Source: Porphyra umbilicalis (Eukaryota > Rhodophyta > Bangiophyceae > Bangiales > Bangiaceae). From it: a stretch of DNA of 64,000 bases. The notes below the pieces were generated by a model. It saw nothing but the letters and a program-made list of their open reading frames with translations, made no database searches and was not told the DNA's origin. This document shows positions 42,109-53,851 of this stretch, in pieces. Each line of letters starts with the position of its first letter. Position 1 is the stretch's first letter. Made by a program: the position numbers and the translations under genes. Location: contig KV918763.1 in NCBI GenBank assembly GCA_002049455.2, forward strand, positions 372,001-436,000, given 5' to 3'.

Positions 42109-44626
42109 CTAGGCCTCGCATCCGATATTCGTGCACGATCGCGGGGCGTTCGTTGACATGGCATCACTACTGGGACCCTTCTGGGCAACGTTGCGCACGT
42201 GACCGTTCTCACAACCAATAGGATCACGTCCTCGGCTCGAATTGAAAATCTGCTGACCTGCAGATTGAAATGCAACACACATTTTGACGCGTGCCCACAC
42301 ATTTCAGTTTTGGCCATCCTGACAAGTACAGCCCTGAAACCTCGGCTGGATTTTAATTTTGGCCATCCTGACAAGGACCAGGGGTCTCCAAGCGTACTTT
42401 TCCCCAAGCGTATTCGCGCGTTTTTTTTGCGGGTATGTACCTACACGCTTGGATTTCTGCCTTCCTGGAGTTGCACGCTACCCGAAGAAGAGCCATTGAC
42501 TAAAAAACGCTTGGACCCGCCGCAACCGGGTATTTTTCGGACATACCCATACCCGGTGACTTCTGTCAGGAAGTACGCTGGCCTGATCACCTCCAGCGTA
42601 CTTTACCCCCTATCTACATTACGTGGCCGACACCCGCGCGCGGCGGGTGGGGGCGGCGTCCACCGCCGGTTTCGGCGTTGCCGCCGCGCCAGTCGCCGAC
42701 GAGGCAGTGGGCGGTGGACGGCCGCGCCCACGAAGCGCGCCCGCACGCGGCAGCGGGCGGTGGCGGCGGCCGCGGTGGCGGCGGCCGCGGTGGCGGCGGC
42801 CGCGGTGGCGGCGGCCGCGGTGGCGGCGGCCGCGGTGGCGGCGGCCGCGGTGGCGGCGGCCGCGGTGGCGGCGGCCGCGGTGGCGGCGGCCGCGGTGGCG
42901 GCGGCCGCGGTGGCGGCGGCCGCGGTGGCGGCGGCCGCGGTGGCGTGGCTCCCCTGCTCTTTTCTCCCCTCACCCCCCCCCCCCCCTCTGCCGCCATCCA
43001 CGGCTTCCTTCCCTACCCCCTCCCCCCTACAGCCCCCCCGTACTCCCCCCGCCCCACCCACTACCGCGGCGGCCTCGATGCGCGGCGGCAGCCGCATGCC
43101 TGCCCGACCGACCGGCAGCTACCGCCGCGCGCCTGCCCGACCAACCGCCGGCGGCCGCTGGGCGCCTGCCCGATCGACTGCTTGCGGCCGCCGCGGCGCG
43201 GCAGCTTCGACGCCCCCCACTGCTTGGTGCGCCGCCACGGACGGCGAACGCGCCCTCCCCCGCGCCGCCCCGTCCCAGTCGCCCCCCCCGCCGCGGCCGC
43301 CCCGCGCCGCCTGCCATGGGCGGCGCCCCGCGCGCGCGTCGGCAGCGGCGGCGGCAGCGCCGCCGCCGCCGCCCGTCGAACCGGCGGTGATTCCACCCGC
43401 GGCGTGCGTGGCGGGCGCGCGGCCGGCCGGCGGCGGTGATTTCCGTTCTCCTTCCTTTTCCCGCCGAGGACCCCCGTCTTGCCCATCGACGCGTGACGCG
43501 TGCGCTCCTCCGCCCGCGTCCGCCCCGCACCGTTGCAAGCCGTGTGCGCGCCGGGCGGCGGGCATGGCGCTTTCTTGGTGGCATGTCGCGCCCGCCACCG
43601 CACTGGGCTTTGCGGCCGCGTCGACCGCCGCTGCAGCGTCGGTCGCCGGCGGCGCGCTGACGGGCGGCGGCGGCGGCGGGGGCGGCGGCGGCGGTGGCGG
43701 CAGCGGCGCGTCAACGTCTGCGGCCGGCGCCGCGGTGACCGCCGCGCGGCGGCGGGTGACCCCCGCCCCGCGGGTGGTGGCGGCCACCACCGTGGCCGGG
43801 ACGCCCGCCGCCGCCCGCCTTGAGGCCGCCGCGCAGCGGCTGGTGTGGTCGGTGACAGCGGGGGTGGGGGGCTGGCGGCCGCCGCTGCGGGCTCCCGTCG
43901 TCTTGCCGGCGGCAGCCGGCGGCAGCGGCGGTCCGAAACGCCGCCCGCCGCCCCGTGACCGCCGCCGCCTCTGCGCGCCGCGCGAATCCAGCGCCGCCGG
44001 GTGCACGCCGCCCCACCGAGCGCCGTCTTACATCGCGCCTGCGGGGGGGGCTGCGGCGGCCGGCGGTCCGGCCGGCCGCCGCCGCCGGGCAAGCGGCTGG
44101 GTGGCGGGGTCGGCGTGCGCCAACCGACGGCGGCGGCGTCGTGCGGGGCGACCGCTCGACGGGGCGGCGCCCGCCCCGGCAGTGGGTGCGGGGGGCTGGA
44201 CGCGCAGGCTGCCCGGTGTGGGCCGCACCCGCCTGCGCGGCGGGCGCGGGGGGCTCGACCGGCGAGCTGCCCGCGTCGGCAGCGGCCTCGGCCGACGGCG
44301 CCGTGACGCCCGGGCCGTGGGGAGCCGCGACGGCGGCCGGTTGGGGCAGGGCCGACGGCGCCGCGACCGCGGTCCCGTGCGGTCGTTGTGGCCGGCTGCG
44401 GTGCGGGAGCCTCGTGTGAACCCGTGCGGCTCTGTGAACGGCCGTAGGGCGCGTCGGGTGGCACGCGTCGTTGGTGGGCAGAGGCAGGCGGCGCCGCGGG
44501 CGAGGGCGGGCAGGGCGGGGGGGGTCGACGAGCAAGTGGGTTGTGGTTGCGACGTGCGGTGAACGTATCTCATTCAGTTTGGTCATTTTCAAGTTCCCAG
44601 GCCAGGGTGTTTTCGCGAACGCGCCT
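42109..44626. other. Transposon debris and GC-rich low-complexity DNA
   Basis: 42300-42345 is related to 59770-59822. 42390-42610 has several AGCGTAC motifs. From 42620 on, all frames are open because of composition; no domain is visible on either strand. Confidence 0.4.
42759..42945. repeat. 15-bp minisatellite, about 12 identical copies
   Basis: The unit GGTGGCGGCGGCCGC is repeated without visible change. Each unit encodes five residues, so it creates spurious long Gly/Pro/Ala frames. Confidence 0.95.
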
Positions 44627-45275
44627 TCAGTGACGACTCTTCGGCGAGCTGCCCTTCCTCTTCTGGTTGCGCCAGCGGTGGCGGTGGCGGTGGCGGTGGC
44701 TGTTGTGGTGGTGGCGGCGGCGGCTGCGCTGGCTCGTCGACGGCCTGCCCACACCTGGGGGTGGGAATGGTGCTCTCCCTGCCGCCATGGGCACGCTCTT
44801 GGCGACAGCGGCCATGGCATCAGCAAACGCCGCGGCCATTGCGCGGCAGCCGACACCGGCAGAGCTCCCTCCCCCCCCCGCCCCCCCAGAGTCCTGGGTG
44901 CATTCCCCATCCCCCCCCACTCCCTCACCGAGCGCGGCGCCAAAGTTGTACGCGTCTTTGGCGGTGCGACGGTGGGGGTTGGGCCGCCGCCCTGCCCTTG
45001 CCGCCCAGTACGCCGTCGAGGGGGTCCCAGAAGACCGACGTCTCCCAGCCGAGGCAGACCGACCTCCGCTTGGTACAGCCGTGCGCGGGAGCCGCGGGAC
45101 CGTCAGCATCTGCGTCCACGCCCAGCGCGCTGGCTCCTCAGCCGCCCCCCTAGGCGGCTCGCCCCTGCTGGCAGCAGGTGTCGCGTTGTGCGGCGGCATG
45201 CCCCACCCGCCATCGGTGGTTACCACCTCGGCGAGGCGGCTCGCCTCACGCGTGCGCCGCGGCCCCACCGGGTCG

Positions 45276-45318
<43 letters not shown>

Positions 45319-45524
45319 ACGCTCTGCGGCAACGCGGGCGAGGAGGTCCGACAGGGCGGCGGCGGTGGAAGCCCCCGGCGCCGCGTCGGCCTTTCTCGCC
45401 GCATCATCGGGCGCGACGTTGAGGCTCGCCCGTGCACCCACCGGGTACGCGTCTGTGGCGGCAGCGGGCGCAGCCTCGTCGGCAGCGGCGGTGGCGAGGT
45501 GCGGCGCCGCCTCTGTGAGTGCCA

Positions 45525-45558
<34 letters not shown>

Positions 45559-46352
45559 AGCTCTGCTAGGCCAAGGGGGGACTGGAAGGGGGGGGGGGCC
45601 GAGCGGGACATGGGGTAAGGATGGCGGTGGGGGGGTAGATGGCTGGGGGGGGTGACGGTGGGGGGGGGGATGGCGGAGGGGGTGGAGGCGGAAGGGGGGG
45701 TGCCCAATACGGCGGCAGCTCGCGGCAGGCGGCAGGGTGGCATCTATAGCGGGCGTCGGAATGCAGCCGGGTGGAGGAGGGGGACGGCGGATGGATGAGG
45801 CGCGGCGGACCCTTCGGCAGGCCGGAGGCGGCGGGCGGCCTGGATGACCGCCGCGTCCGCCGCCACCGCCGTGGCCGCCGTCTTCGCCAACGCCGCGTCG
45901 ACCGCAGCGCGGGGGCGCCCCCCCCACCCCTCCGCGGCGGAAGTGGCGGCGACCACCACCGCTGCCACTGCTGCAACCGCCGCGCTGTGGGCACCCGACT
46001 TCCCCCTCCCCCGCACGCCCGCTGTCGACATGGAGGCGGTGGCCGCGTCAGCGGCGGGAGCCCCTTGGCTCCACGTCCTGTCTGACGTGTCTGCAGTTGT
46101 GGCCGTGAGCCGTGCCGTTATTGCACTGATCACCGACTGCGTCGACGTGCCGCTGCCGCCGCTGTTGGCGCTGCCGGAGGCGGTGGGGCGTGTGGTGAAA
46201 AATGACGCGGCCGCGGCCGCGGCAGCGTGCCGGGTGGTGACACCGGGGGCTGGCAGCTCCCTTTTTGACGGGGTTACGTCGAGAGTAGCGGTGGACTGCA
46301 AGGGAACCGCCGCTGCGGCGGCCGACGCGCTCGGGGCGGCGACAACGGCCAA
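44627..46352 (-). other. Possible Ala-rich gene, model unresolved
   Basis: Three minus-strand stretches in different frames look more protein-like than their surroundings: 45744-46352 (contains QSTATLDVTPSKRELPAPGV), 45220-45530 (ATDAYPVGARASLNVAPDDA then AALSDLLARVAAERAA) and 44627-45268 (AKDAYNFGAALGEGVGGDGE; ends in an Arg/His-rich tail). Introns or homopolymer indels could link them, but I cannot place splice sites. The complementary strand at 45844-46425 is also open and Ala-rich. The function is unknown and it may not be a gene. Confidence 0.25.
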
Positions 46353-46709
46353 CGGGGCGTGTTCGGGCAGCGGCCCGCCTGCATCTCGGCCGCCGCCCCT
46401 CTTCCCCGTCGGCCGCGTGCACTAGCTGGTGCACCGCCTTGCTGCGGCCGGCTGTGGCTACGGCAACGGCCCCAAGGCGGTGGCGGTGGAGGCACTGGCC
46501 GGAGCCTTCTTCACGTCGGTGGTACGCGCAGGTGACGACTCTGCCCTGCAGCGGCAGAGGCTGTTCTTCGCGCACCTTTTTTTTTTTACTAAAATTCAAA
46601 AGAATGCTGGCAGGGATGTCAGACACTGTGCGGGTCGCTGTCCTTTTTTTTCCCACTCCTGTGCCCGTTTAGTAAAACAATACGAAACTGCTACTCTCCC
46701 CATCCTACT

Positions 46710-47504
46710 CTACTCAGACAAGCGCCTCTTGCGCAGCCTAGCCACGGGAGCTTCCTGCTTCGCCGCTGGCCCACGCAGACGCGCCGGCCGTTCGCCAACC
46801 TTCTTGCACGCGGCCACTGCGCGATTCATGGCGGCGAGGTCGTGTGCCGCGTGGCCCAGCTCCTCGTCCGCCAGGAAAATGACGCCCTGTAGCAGTGTAA
46901 TGATCTCTTCGGCCTGAGCGACGCTCAGGCGCGTCCTCTGATGTCGATGGCTGATGGAGAGGCTGTTGTCGTCGCCATGGGCAACGCACACAGCCTTGAC
47001 CTCCTTTTGGAGCAGCGCGGTCATCAACTGCACCCGAGAGAGTGGTGGCTGAGACTCCCAGTTGCAGGCAGTCCGCTCGGTCCGGCCGCACAAAGTACAG
47101 CGCTTCCTCTTGTTGGCCGCATTGTCGTCACTCCGCTTCTCAACGGCCGCCCCCTCACCCCGAGACATTCCGCCTGCATCCACCGGCACCTCCCCCTCCT
47201 CGCCGCCTTCATGCACAGCATCAGTGCGAGGCTCGTTGGGGCAGTCCCCCGCACCGGCAGCGACGCCACAGCCAGCCTCCTCACCGCTTTGTGGTTGGTC
47301 AACAGACTCGCGCGGCCGGTCAGCAACCCCTCGGGTCCCTCTTCCTCCTTGTTCATCGGTGCTTGTCCGGTCACCGCCACGCGCCTCCGCGACTGATGGC
47401 GCACCCAGGTGGCCTACACGGCCAGCGGCCGTGCGTCCATTGAGCAGCAAGCGCCTGCCGCCGCCGGCAGTGGGTGCGATCGTCCCCTCCAGGGCGGATG
47501 TCAT
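46710..47504 (-). CDS. Hypothetical protein, 264 residues
   Basis: Not recognised. The first ATG in the frame is at 47502-47504 (MTSALEGTIAPTAGGGRR). The N-terminal ~130 residues are Gly/Glu-rich and probably disordered. Then NKRKRCTLCGRTERTACNWE has a Cys-x2-Cys pair that could bind zinc, followed by a helical region (SRVQLMTALLQKEVKAVCVA, LSVAQAEEIITLLQGVIFLA) and a basic C-terminus ending RLRKRRLSE. No intron is needed. Composition and lack of stops in a less GC-biased stretch support coding. Confidence 0.5.
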   Translation of the reverse strand: MTSALEGTIAPTAGGGRRLLLNGRTAAGRVGHLGAPSVAEARGGDRTSTDEQGGRGTRGVADRPRESVDQPQSGEEAGCGVAAGAGDCPNEPRTDAVHEGGEEGEVPVDAGGMSRGEGAAVEKRSDDNAANKRKRCTLCGRTERTACNWESQPPLSRVQLMTALLQKEVKAVCVAHGDDNSLSISHRHQRTRLSVAQAEEIITLLQGVIFLADEELGHAAHDLAAMNRAVAACKKVGERPARLRGPAAKQEAPVARLRKRRLSE

Positions 47505-50500
47505 TTTCACTCGGAGGGTCTCGAGCAAGGGGACCGGGGGAAGGGACACGGGCAGTGATTGTGGGGGAGGAGGGTAGCGCCGAGAGGGCAAGGATATGTG
47601 GAGTGGTGTTCGTCCTTTGGACGGGTGGTGGCGTTGTCCCGCTACTACGGGGGTACGCGAGCGTACCGATGAGATAGAGAGTCACCTGTGACAGTCGTAC
47701 GCCGACTCACCACCTTTATGGTCCTGGGTGAGGGACTCAGCTCCGACTGGTTTAAAGTAGCCCTAGGCGGAGCTGCCGAGCTCCTGGGGTCTCCTGCCCT
47801 CGTCCACTGCCGGGAGGCTGGTAGGAGGTAGACACAAAGCGGACACACGCACAGGAACTGCGGCAGACAGTTGTAAGCCGTCAGTGTCGTGGTCAGAGCC
47901 GGTCGGCTGACCACCGGCAGCGGCTCCCTCAGCATGTACTATTCTGTCGTGGGTGATGATTCAAGCGACTCCAGTTTCTTTGTGCGGCGATGCGGGAACA
48001 TGCCTCATTTTCGAGGGGCACACTCGGGGTACAGTGCCAGCGACGGGAACGCCAGCGCTTGCGTGGTTGTCGGGCGGTTCGGATTGGGAAGGGGAAGGAT
48101 GTCGCTTGTGAAACCGTTTCCTTTGGCCCTCATGACGTGAAGACAAACTGGAGGGGGGGTTGCTGCGGTGTGGAGGCACGCAGGGTCACACTGCCGTGCG
48201 TGGAAAAGGAAGCGTAGCCGTGGTGGCCCGCGAGGTGCGAAATTGAAGGCGAGGATTGTCGTGTGTGTCACAGTTCCGTCGGCCGTAATGACGTGGAGGC
48301 AGTATCCAGGGTTGTTGGCTGCGCTGCGGAGGCACCTCGGGGGCACACTGCCACGGGCGGGAACAGCAGCGCTGGTGAGGCGGATGGCGAAGCGGGAAAG
48401 CGCAAGAGGGGAGGGTCCCGCTGCTACAGCCCTTCGCCTTTGGCCATGACGAGGTGGTAGCAACATTGTGGGGCTGGCACTGAACTGTGGAGGCACTCGG
48501 GGGGCAAAGAGCTAGCGGAGGGAGCACCAGCCCTAATCTGGCCGACGAGGAGGGGGGGAGGGAAGGGAAGGGTACTGTCCCTCGCGCCGCAGTTCGCCGT
48601 TGGACCGAAACCGGTGGAGGAATTGTCGGTGTGGCAGGTTATTGACAGCGGGGCCGTCCGTGGAACATTTTGCCAGTGGAGGGACACCGCTGGTGTGGTG
48701 ACAGGCTCGGGGATTTTGTTCGTGTGGCACGGTGTCTGTCATTCTCCGACCAACCCTGCCCACTCCGTGTTCCCCTGTTGTCGTCTCATTCAAGCGCTGT
48801 TGTTCCAGTTTACACCCCCCCCCTCCTAGATGGAACCACGGCTGACCCCTTTCTGACGCTCCGCGCGGGTGAAAATGTGTTTCTTGTGATATAAAGAGGC
48901 CGGGTCGTTCAGCAAAGACACCACCCTCCCCGTCATCTAGCACTGCCGGCCACAACCGCCCCCGACTACCACGAAAGTTGGGTCTCTCGTGGTCGCCGCG
49001 TCGCTCTCGCAGCTGCTCCCGCGGATCATTGCTGGCCATCCGGACGTCCTGCCCCCGGCCGTCGCGACCACCACCGCCGCCACGGCTGCCGCCACCGCCA
49101 CCAACACCTACGTCGTCGCGACTGCCGACCCGATGCCGCTGCTGTTATGCGAGGTGGGGTCAACTCACGGCTCGAGCTGCTCCCTCCCGTCCGCCGCGGA
49201 CCATCGCTAGTGGTACCGCCTCCCGGTCGCTGTCCTGGTCTCAGTCGCAGTCGCGGTTGCGATTGCAATTCGTGTTGACACCGCAGTTCCGGCGAGCGCC
49301 GCCACCGCCGGGGCTGGTGTTGTCGAGACAACGGTCGCCTCTGCCGCCGCCGCCCGCGCGGCCACGACATCGCTGTTTTAGAACCCCGCCACGGCTCTGC
49401 CTGTCTATGCCATCCGGGATCGGGCGAGAGTGGTCTGACGGCGTCGCCTGATTCCAAGATGGTCCGGGGCTTCCAGGTCTGCGCCTCGCTGGTGCTCACC
49501 GTAGCAGCCGACCAAGACGCCGCCGTCACAAACGGAAGACTCTGCCGTCAGCCGGGGTGCTGACGACGCGTCTCGACACCTACCGGCGACGGCTACCGCA
49601 TCGTGCGATGTAGGCGCCGCCGCGTCGATCCCGGAGCCCCCGGATTTCACGCCGTGTGTGCCATCTTGGGACTTCCGTCGCCGCCGCCGCCGCGCGCTGG
49701 GCGCGCCCGGGCGGGGCCGCCGCAAGTTTCGCCATTGCGAGGCCGCCGGGACCCACGCCGCCCTCCACGGGCGGCAGCGCCGATCGTTGCCCCGCCGCTG
49801 GCGCCCACCCGCGCCGCAGATTAGGCGTCAGCCGTCAGCGGCGATCGGGGCGCGAGGTGCGGCGTGGAGGCGGCTACGGCAGCCGCGGTGGCGGCAGCTG
49901 CGACGGAAGCAGGGCGCCTGCCAGCGCCCATATCATCGGGCAAGAGGGTTGGCGACACTTGGGGTGTTGGGGCGGGAGTCGGGCGATCTTCGGTGATCTG
50001 CTCAGTCAGAACAGGCCTTGACAAGTGACAGAAAAGAGGTAAACACTTGATTTCTTGAACTACACAGTTTCGAGAGAATGCACGTTGGGAGATCCTGTGC
50101 ATTGAGGAGCTTGGCGCGAGAGAGGGGGGCTAAACGTTGCGCACTGATGACACATGAGGACTCTTCCTGCTCCTTCGTTCCGCTACGCAAGCTGCTTTTC
50201 CACCACATTATGTGCGGACACTATTCTCTGCCAACCTCTTGTTGCTCCACACCGCACGGGAGGACCGACTTGCCTCTCCACTGATGGTACGTGGCACTAA
50301 TCTGCAGCTCCTCTCTATCTATAGCTCGGTTGAGCGGCGAGCCTCTGAAGAGCGACAGCACCGACCACTACTTGCGTGTGTGGACACCCACCATCTTTTC
50401 TGACAACTGACTGACTGGATTGGTGCTCTTTGGCTGGCCTTGACAGTCTCATAGAGCCTCGTGGAGACCTTGTACGTCTTTCCGACGTCACATCACGAGC

Positions 50501-50539
50501 ACGACAGGGGCTGTACCTTCCTACTGACGCGGTAGCGCC
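47505..50539. other. Region without a supported gene
   Basis: 48000-48560 is a degenerate tandem repeat. 48960-49900 holds short Ala/Thr-rich plus-strand stretches, for example LPPAVATTTAATAAATATNT, broken by stops; perhaps a decayed relative of the 44.6-46.4 kb region. 50000-50539 should include the 5' flank of the hAT element, but I could not fix its terminus. Confidence 0.35.
47994..48560. repeat. Degenerate ~158-bp tandem repeat, about four units
   Basis: CATGACGTGAAG (48132), AATGACGTGGAG (about 48288) and CATGACGAGGTG (about 48444) are about 158 bases apart. The companion motif GGGGCACACT...TGCCA..GGCGGGAAC recurs at a similar spacing. Confidence 0.6.
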
Positions 50540-53232
50540 ATGGAGGGCGACCACTTTGCGTCCCAGGAGGCCACGTCGGGCTCGGCCGCAGCCGATCCGG
50601 CGGGGGCGCGCTCAGCGGCTGCGGGGTCTGCGGCGATGGGCCCGTCACCGGGAGGACCGGAAGCGGTCAGGTTGGCTGCGGGCGGCTCGGCAGCGGGCAG
50701 TGGAGTGGTGGGGAGCACAGCGGATGCTAGCTTACCTGCGGCGGCGTCTGTCAGTGCGTCGGCGTTGCTGCCCCGCAAGCGTCATGCGACGGACAGCGAC
50801 GAGCTGACCGAGGCCGTGCAGGACGACATCGACACGATTTTGGGCCTGTGCGGGGTCGCAAAGGAGATGCCAGAGTCCATTGTGCACAAGGGGAAGCCGT
50901 ACAACGTACAAGAGGCCGGCTACATGGGCAGGACGAGATCGAGCGCGTGGAGCTTCTTGCAGGTGTACAAGGAGAAGCCCGACGCCAAGGACGCAACTGT
51001 GATCTGCTTGATATGCCACCGTTTGGGCTCCCGCAGCCAGCTACTCCTCGCGCAATCCAACGTCACCAACGCTATCAAGCACTTCCAGAACCTGTGCCGC
51101 GGCAACACGCCCTCCCTGTCCCAGCTGGTGCACGCGCGCGCAACGATGTTCATCTCCAAGAACGTCTCGGGGGCAATCCTCTCAACCGGGGTACATCCAA
51201 AAAACCCATGGACCACTTCGTGGTGCCCAAAGCCGACAAGCGCTCTTACCACCTCGACTTTGTTCTGATGCAAGTCATGTCCCTGTCGCCGCACGCAATC
51301 GCCACCAATAACTACATGCGCAAGTTCCTCAGCAACGTGGCGTCCTACAACCCGCCGTCGCCTAACACTGTCACGCACCATCTGGCCGAGCTGTACTCCT
51401 TCGTTGCCGCCGCGATACGCGGACAGCTGAAGCATGCCAAGGACCTGTACTCCGGCCTTCCTTTTTTGCACCTTGTGGCTGACTTGTGGACGGAGGGGCA
51501 CACCAAGACGTCATTTGGGTCGGTTGTATTGCGGTACGTTAACCCAGCGGCGGGCGACATTGAGGAGTTGCACCTCGGCGTCTCCCTCTTTGTCGGGCGG
51601 CACACGCACGGCAACATCAGCAAGTGGTTGCTAGGTCGGCTGCTCTACTTCGGCCTGGACCAAGCCGACATTGCGTCCACAACTACAGACTCGGGTTCCA
51701 ACATTCGGAAGGCGTTACGCCGTCTGCCTTACTCGTGGAACCCCTGCGTCGCCCACTCCCTGCACAACGCGGTCATCTACGCCCTCGGAGCCGTATCTGA
51801 GCGCCCGCAGCGGACAGACGCCGGGAACGGTGAGGAGGAGCATCAACCGGAGCGGAGCAAGAACCCATCGGCTCGAGCGCTCGTGGCGAAAGGGCGGAAG
51901 CTTATGGGCCACATCAACCACTCGGAGCGAAGTGTGGCGATCTACAAGGATGCCAAAGTGCCGCACGACGGGCCGTGCCGCCTGCTCATTACGGACGTGC
52001 CCACGCGGTGGAGCTCAACCTACATATCCATGGCTCGGATGTACACGTGCTACTCGAGGCTCGCCGTCTTCTTTTCCTCAAGTGAAGTCGGGGCAGGGGC
52101 GCGGAAGCGGCAGCTGACGTCCTCCGAATGGGACCGCCTCCGCCAGGTAATGAACGTGCTGAAGGGCACTTTCGAGGTGTCGACGAGGTCCCAGAGCGCC
52201 ACGCAACCTGTTTCGCACTTGCTCTCGCTGCTCGTGTCGTTGTGGCGTGTTTTGCACGACGAACGCTTCTTTGTGCCCGCTCGCTCAGGTCTGCCGCTCG
52301 CTGTCGGCAACAAGGCGATTGAAACGTACATTGACGAACACAACACGGCGCCGGTGAGTATTGTGGACAACTACCTCTACCCGGCCGAGTATCTGTACGT
52401 GGATCCAGCGCCCGGCGATGAGCCGCTCTGCGACGATGCGGCGACGGCTTTGCGCGTTCTGCGGAAGCAGCTGGATGATCGACTCTTCAACAAGGAAGAC
52501 AACTCCCGGCATATCCTAGGCAGCGACTCGGTCATCATGGCGTGCAGGCTGTCGCCGGGGGGCTCGCGGAAGATGCAAACGCTCGCTCGGCTGACGGGCA
52601 GCGTCGACCCCAACTCCAAGGCTGTGTGGCTGCTCAAGGACCTTTGCGACAGAATGATCTCGCCCACCCAACCCGCATCCGTACGTCCTACCTCTACCAC
52701 CACCACCGCCGCCACTAAGGCAATGAGGCGTGCCCGTACCTGCTTGGTGGAGTCGAGTGACGATGACGAGACGCAGACCCACGACCAGCGCAACTCGGCG
52801 GAGGTGTCGCACGCCGACGCGGCCAAGGCCGAGCTCGACGCCTTCTTGCAGCTGGTGGATGGCAACAAAAAGATGGACGCGCTCGAGTTTTGGAGGAACC
52901 AGAACAGCAAGTTCCCGTTGCTGACGTTGGTGGCCTTCTCTGTGCTCGGGGCGGTCGGTACGTCGGCGGCAGCGGAGCGGGCTTTTTCGACGGCGGGCAA
53001 CATCATGACGCCAAACCGGTCTGCCCTCTCGTCGCAGCACCTGGAGATGCACTGCCTGATCCGGGGAAACGCGCATCTGCTCCCGACGCCCCTCGGCAAG
53101 GTCCCCGTCCTGTCGGCAGTGGATGAGAACAAACTGCGATCCGAAATGCCGTTGGCTGGTCGCCGTCAAGTGCCCGGAGATGCCGACAACATGTCGTCAG
53201 CAGACGACGTGCCAGTTGGGTGTATGCTGTAG
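50540..53232 (+). pseudogene. hAT-family transposase, complete except for one -1 frame change
   Basis: Cut-and-paste transposase. ATG at 50540. An Ala/Gly-rich N-terminus is followed by a BED-like zinc-finger region (VICLICHRLGSRSQ...AIKHFQNLC). At 51199-51205 the frame must move back by one to continue. The rest has LVADLWTEGHTKTSFGSVVL (first catalytic Asp), STTTDSGSNIRKAL (second), CVAHSLHNAV (CxxH) and the C-terminal dimerisation block SAAAERAFSTAGNIMTPNRS. The stop is at 53230-53232. The break lies in A_AAA_AAC, read in phase, so it is either a 1-base loss from the A-run or a programmed shift. Element ends were not found; copia 2 lies 142 bp downstream. Confidence 0.88.
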
Positions 53233-53374
53233 GCGACGGCGACGCGGTGTTTGACTGTGTGTGTATACCTTCGGGATGTCTCGACTAGTGATGGGGATAA
53301 AGTTGTGGGGATTGGGAGAGTCACTGTGGCACTGCGGCGCGGCATCCCCTGCGTTGCCAAGATCGCCCACTCGG

Positions 53375-53748
53375 TGTGAAGTCGGTGTGGTCAAGTGGGT
53401 GCGTTATTTTACTATGGCAGAGGTCCTGGGCCGTGTCCAGCCACCTAATGTACCCCAGGCGGCCCCAGGACAGGTCGTCGGGCAGCCCGCTCTCGGAGCA
53501 CACCCACGTGCCTCAGTTCTCAGTGCGCGCAGGCCGCGGCGCACCTCCCAGAATGGGGCATGCACCTCCCCACACAAGTCCCCCCCCCCCGAGCTCACCC
53601 CAGCAGAGAGTGCCCACTACGAAACCAACAAATCAAGTACACACAAGTACAAAACATACAACAAGTGCATAGGTAAATACCCAAAACTGAGTCCCAATGC
53701 TCAACCGGGTAAGTATAGACAAATGGAATTGCTGAGCCATGCTTAACA
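53375..53748 (-). repeat. 3' LTR of copia element 2
   Basis: 374 bp, TGTGAAGTCGG...TTAACA on the plus strand. It matches 58966-59339 with a handful of substitutions. Confidence 0.93.
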
Positions 53749-53756
53749 CTCCCCCC
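53749..53756 (-). other. Polypurine tract of copia element 2
   Basis: GGGGGGAG on the minus strand, directly before the 3' LTR. Confidence 0.75.
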
Positions 53757-53851
53757 AATTACATTGTGACGGTTCCGGAGTCCGGATGAAAGGTAGCCCG
53801 GCTTCCGGCTTACAGCTTTATTTGGCTTCCCGATCGCCGCTGCTCGGGCCC

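Noticed and set aside
36272-42115. A TTAA duplication for the piggyBac-type element
   Set aside because: No TTAA adjoins either 14-bp inverted repeat; CTAG does.
42199-44562. A 787-codon plus-strand open frame
   Set aside because: Its middle is the 15-bp minisatellite and the rest is low complexity; it begins inside transposon debris.
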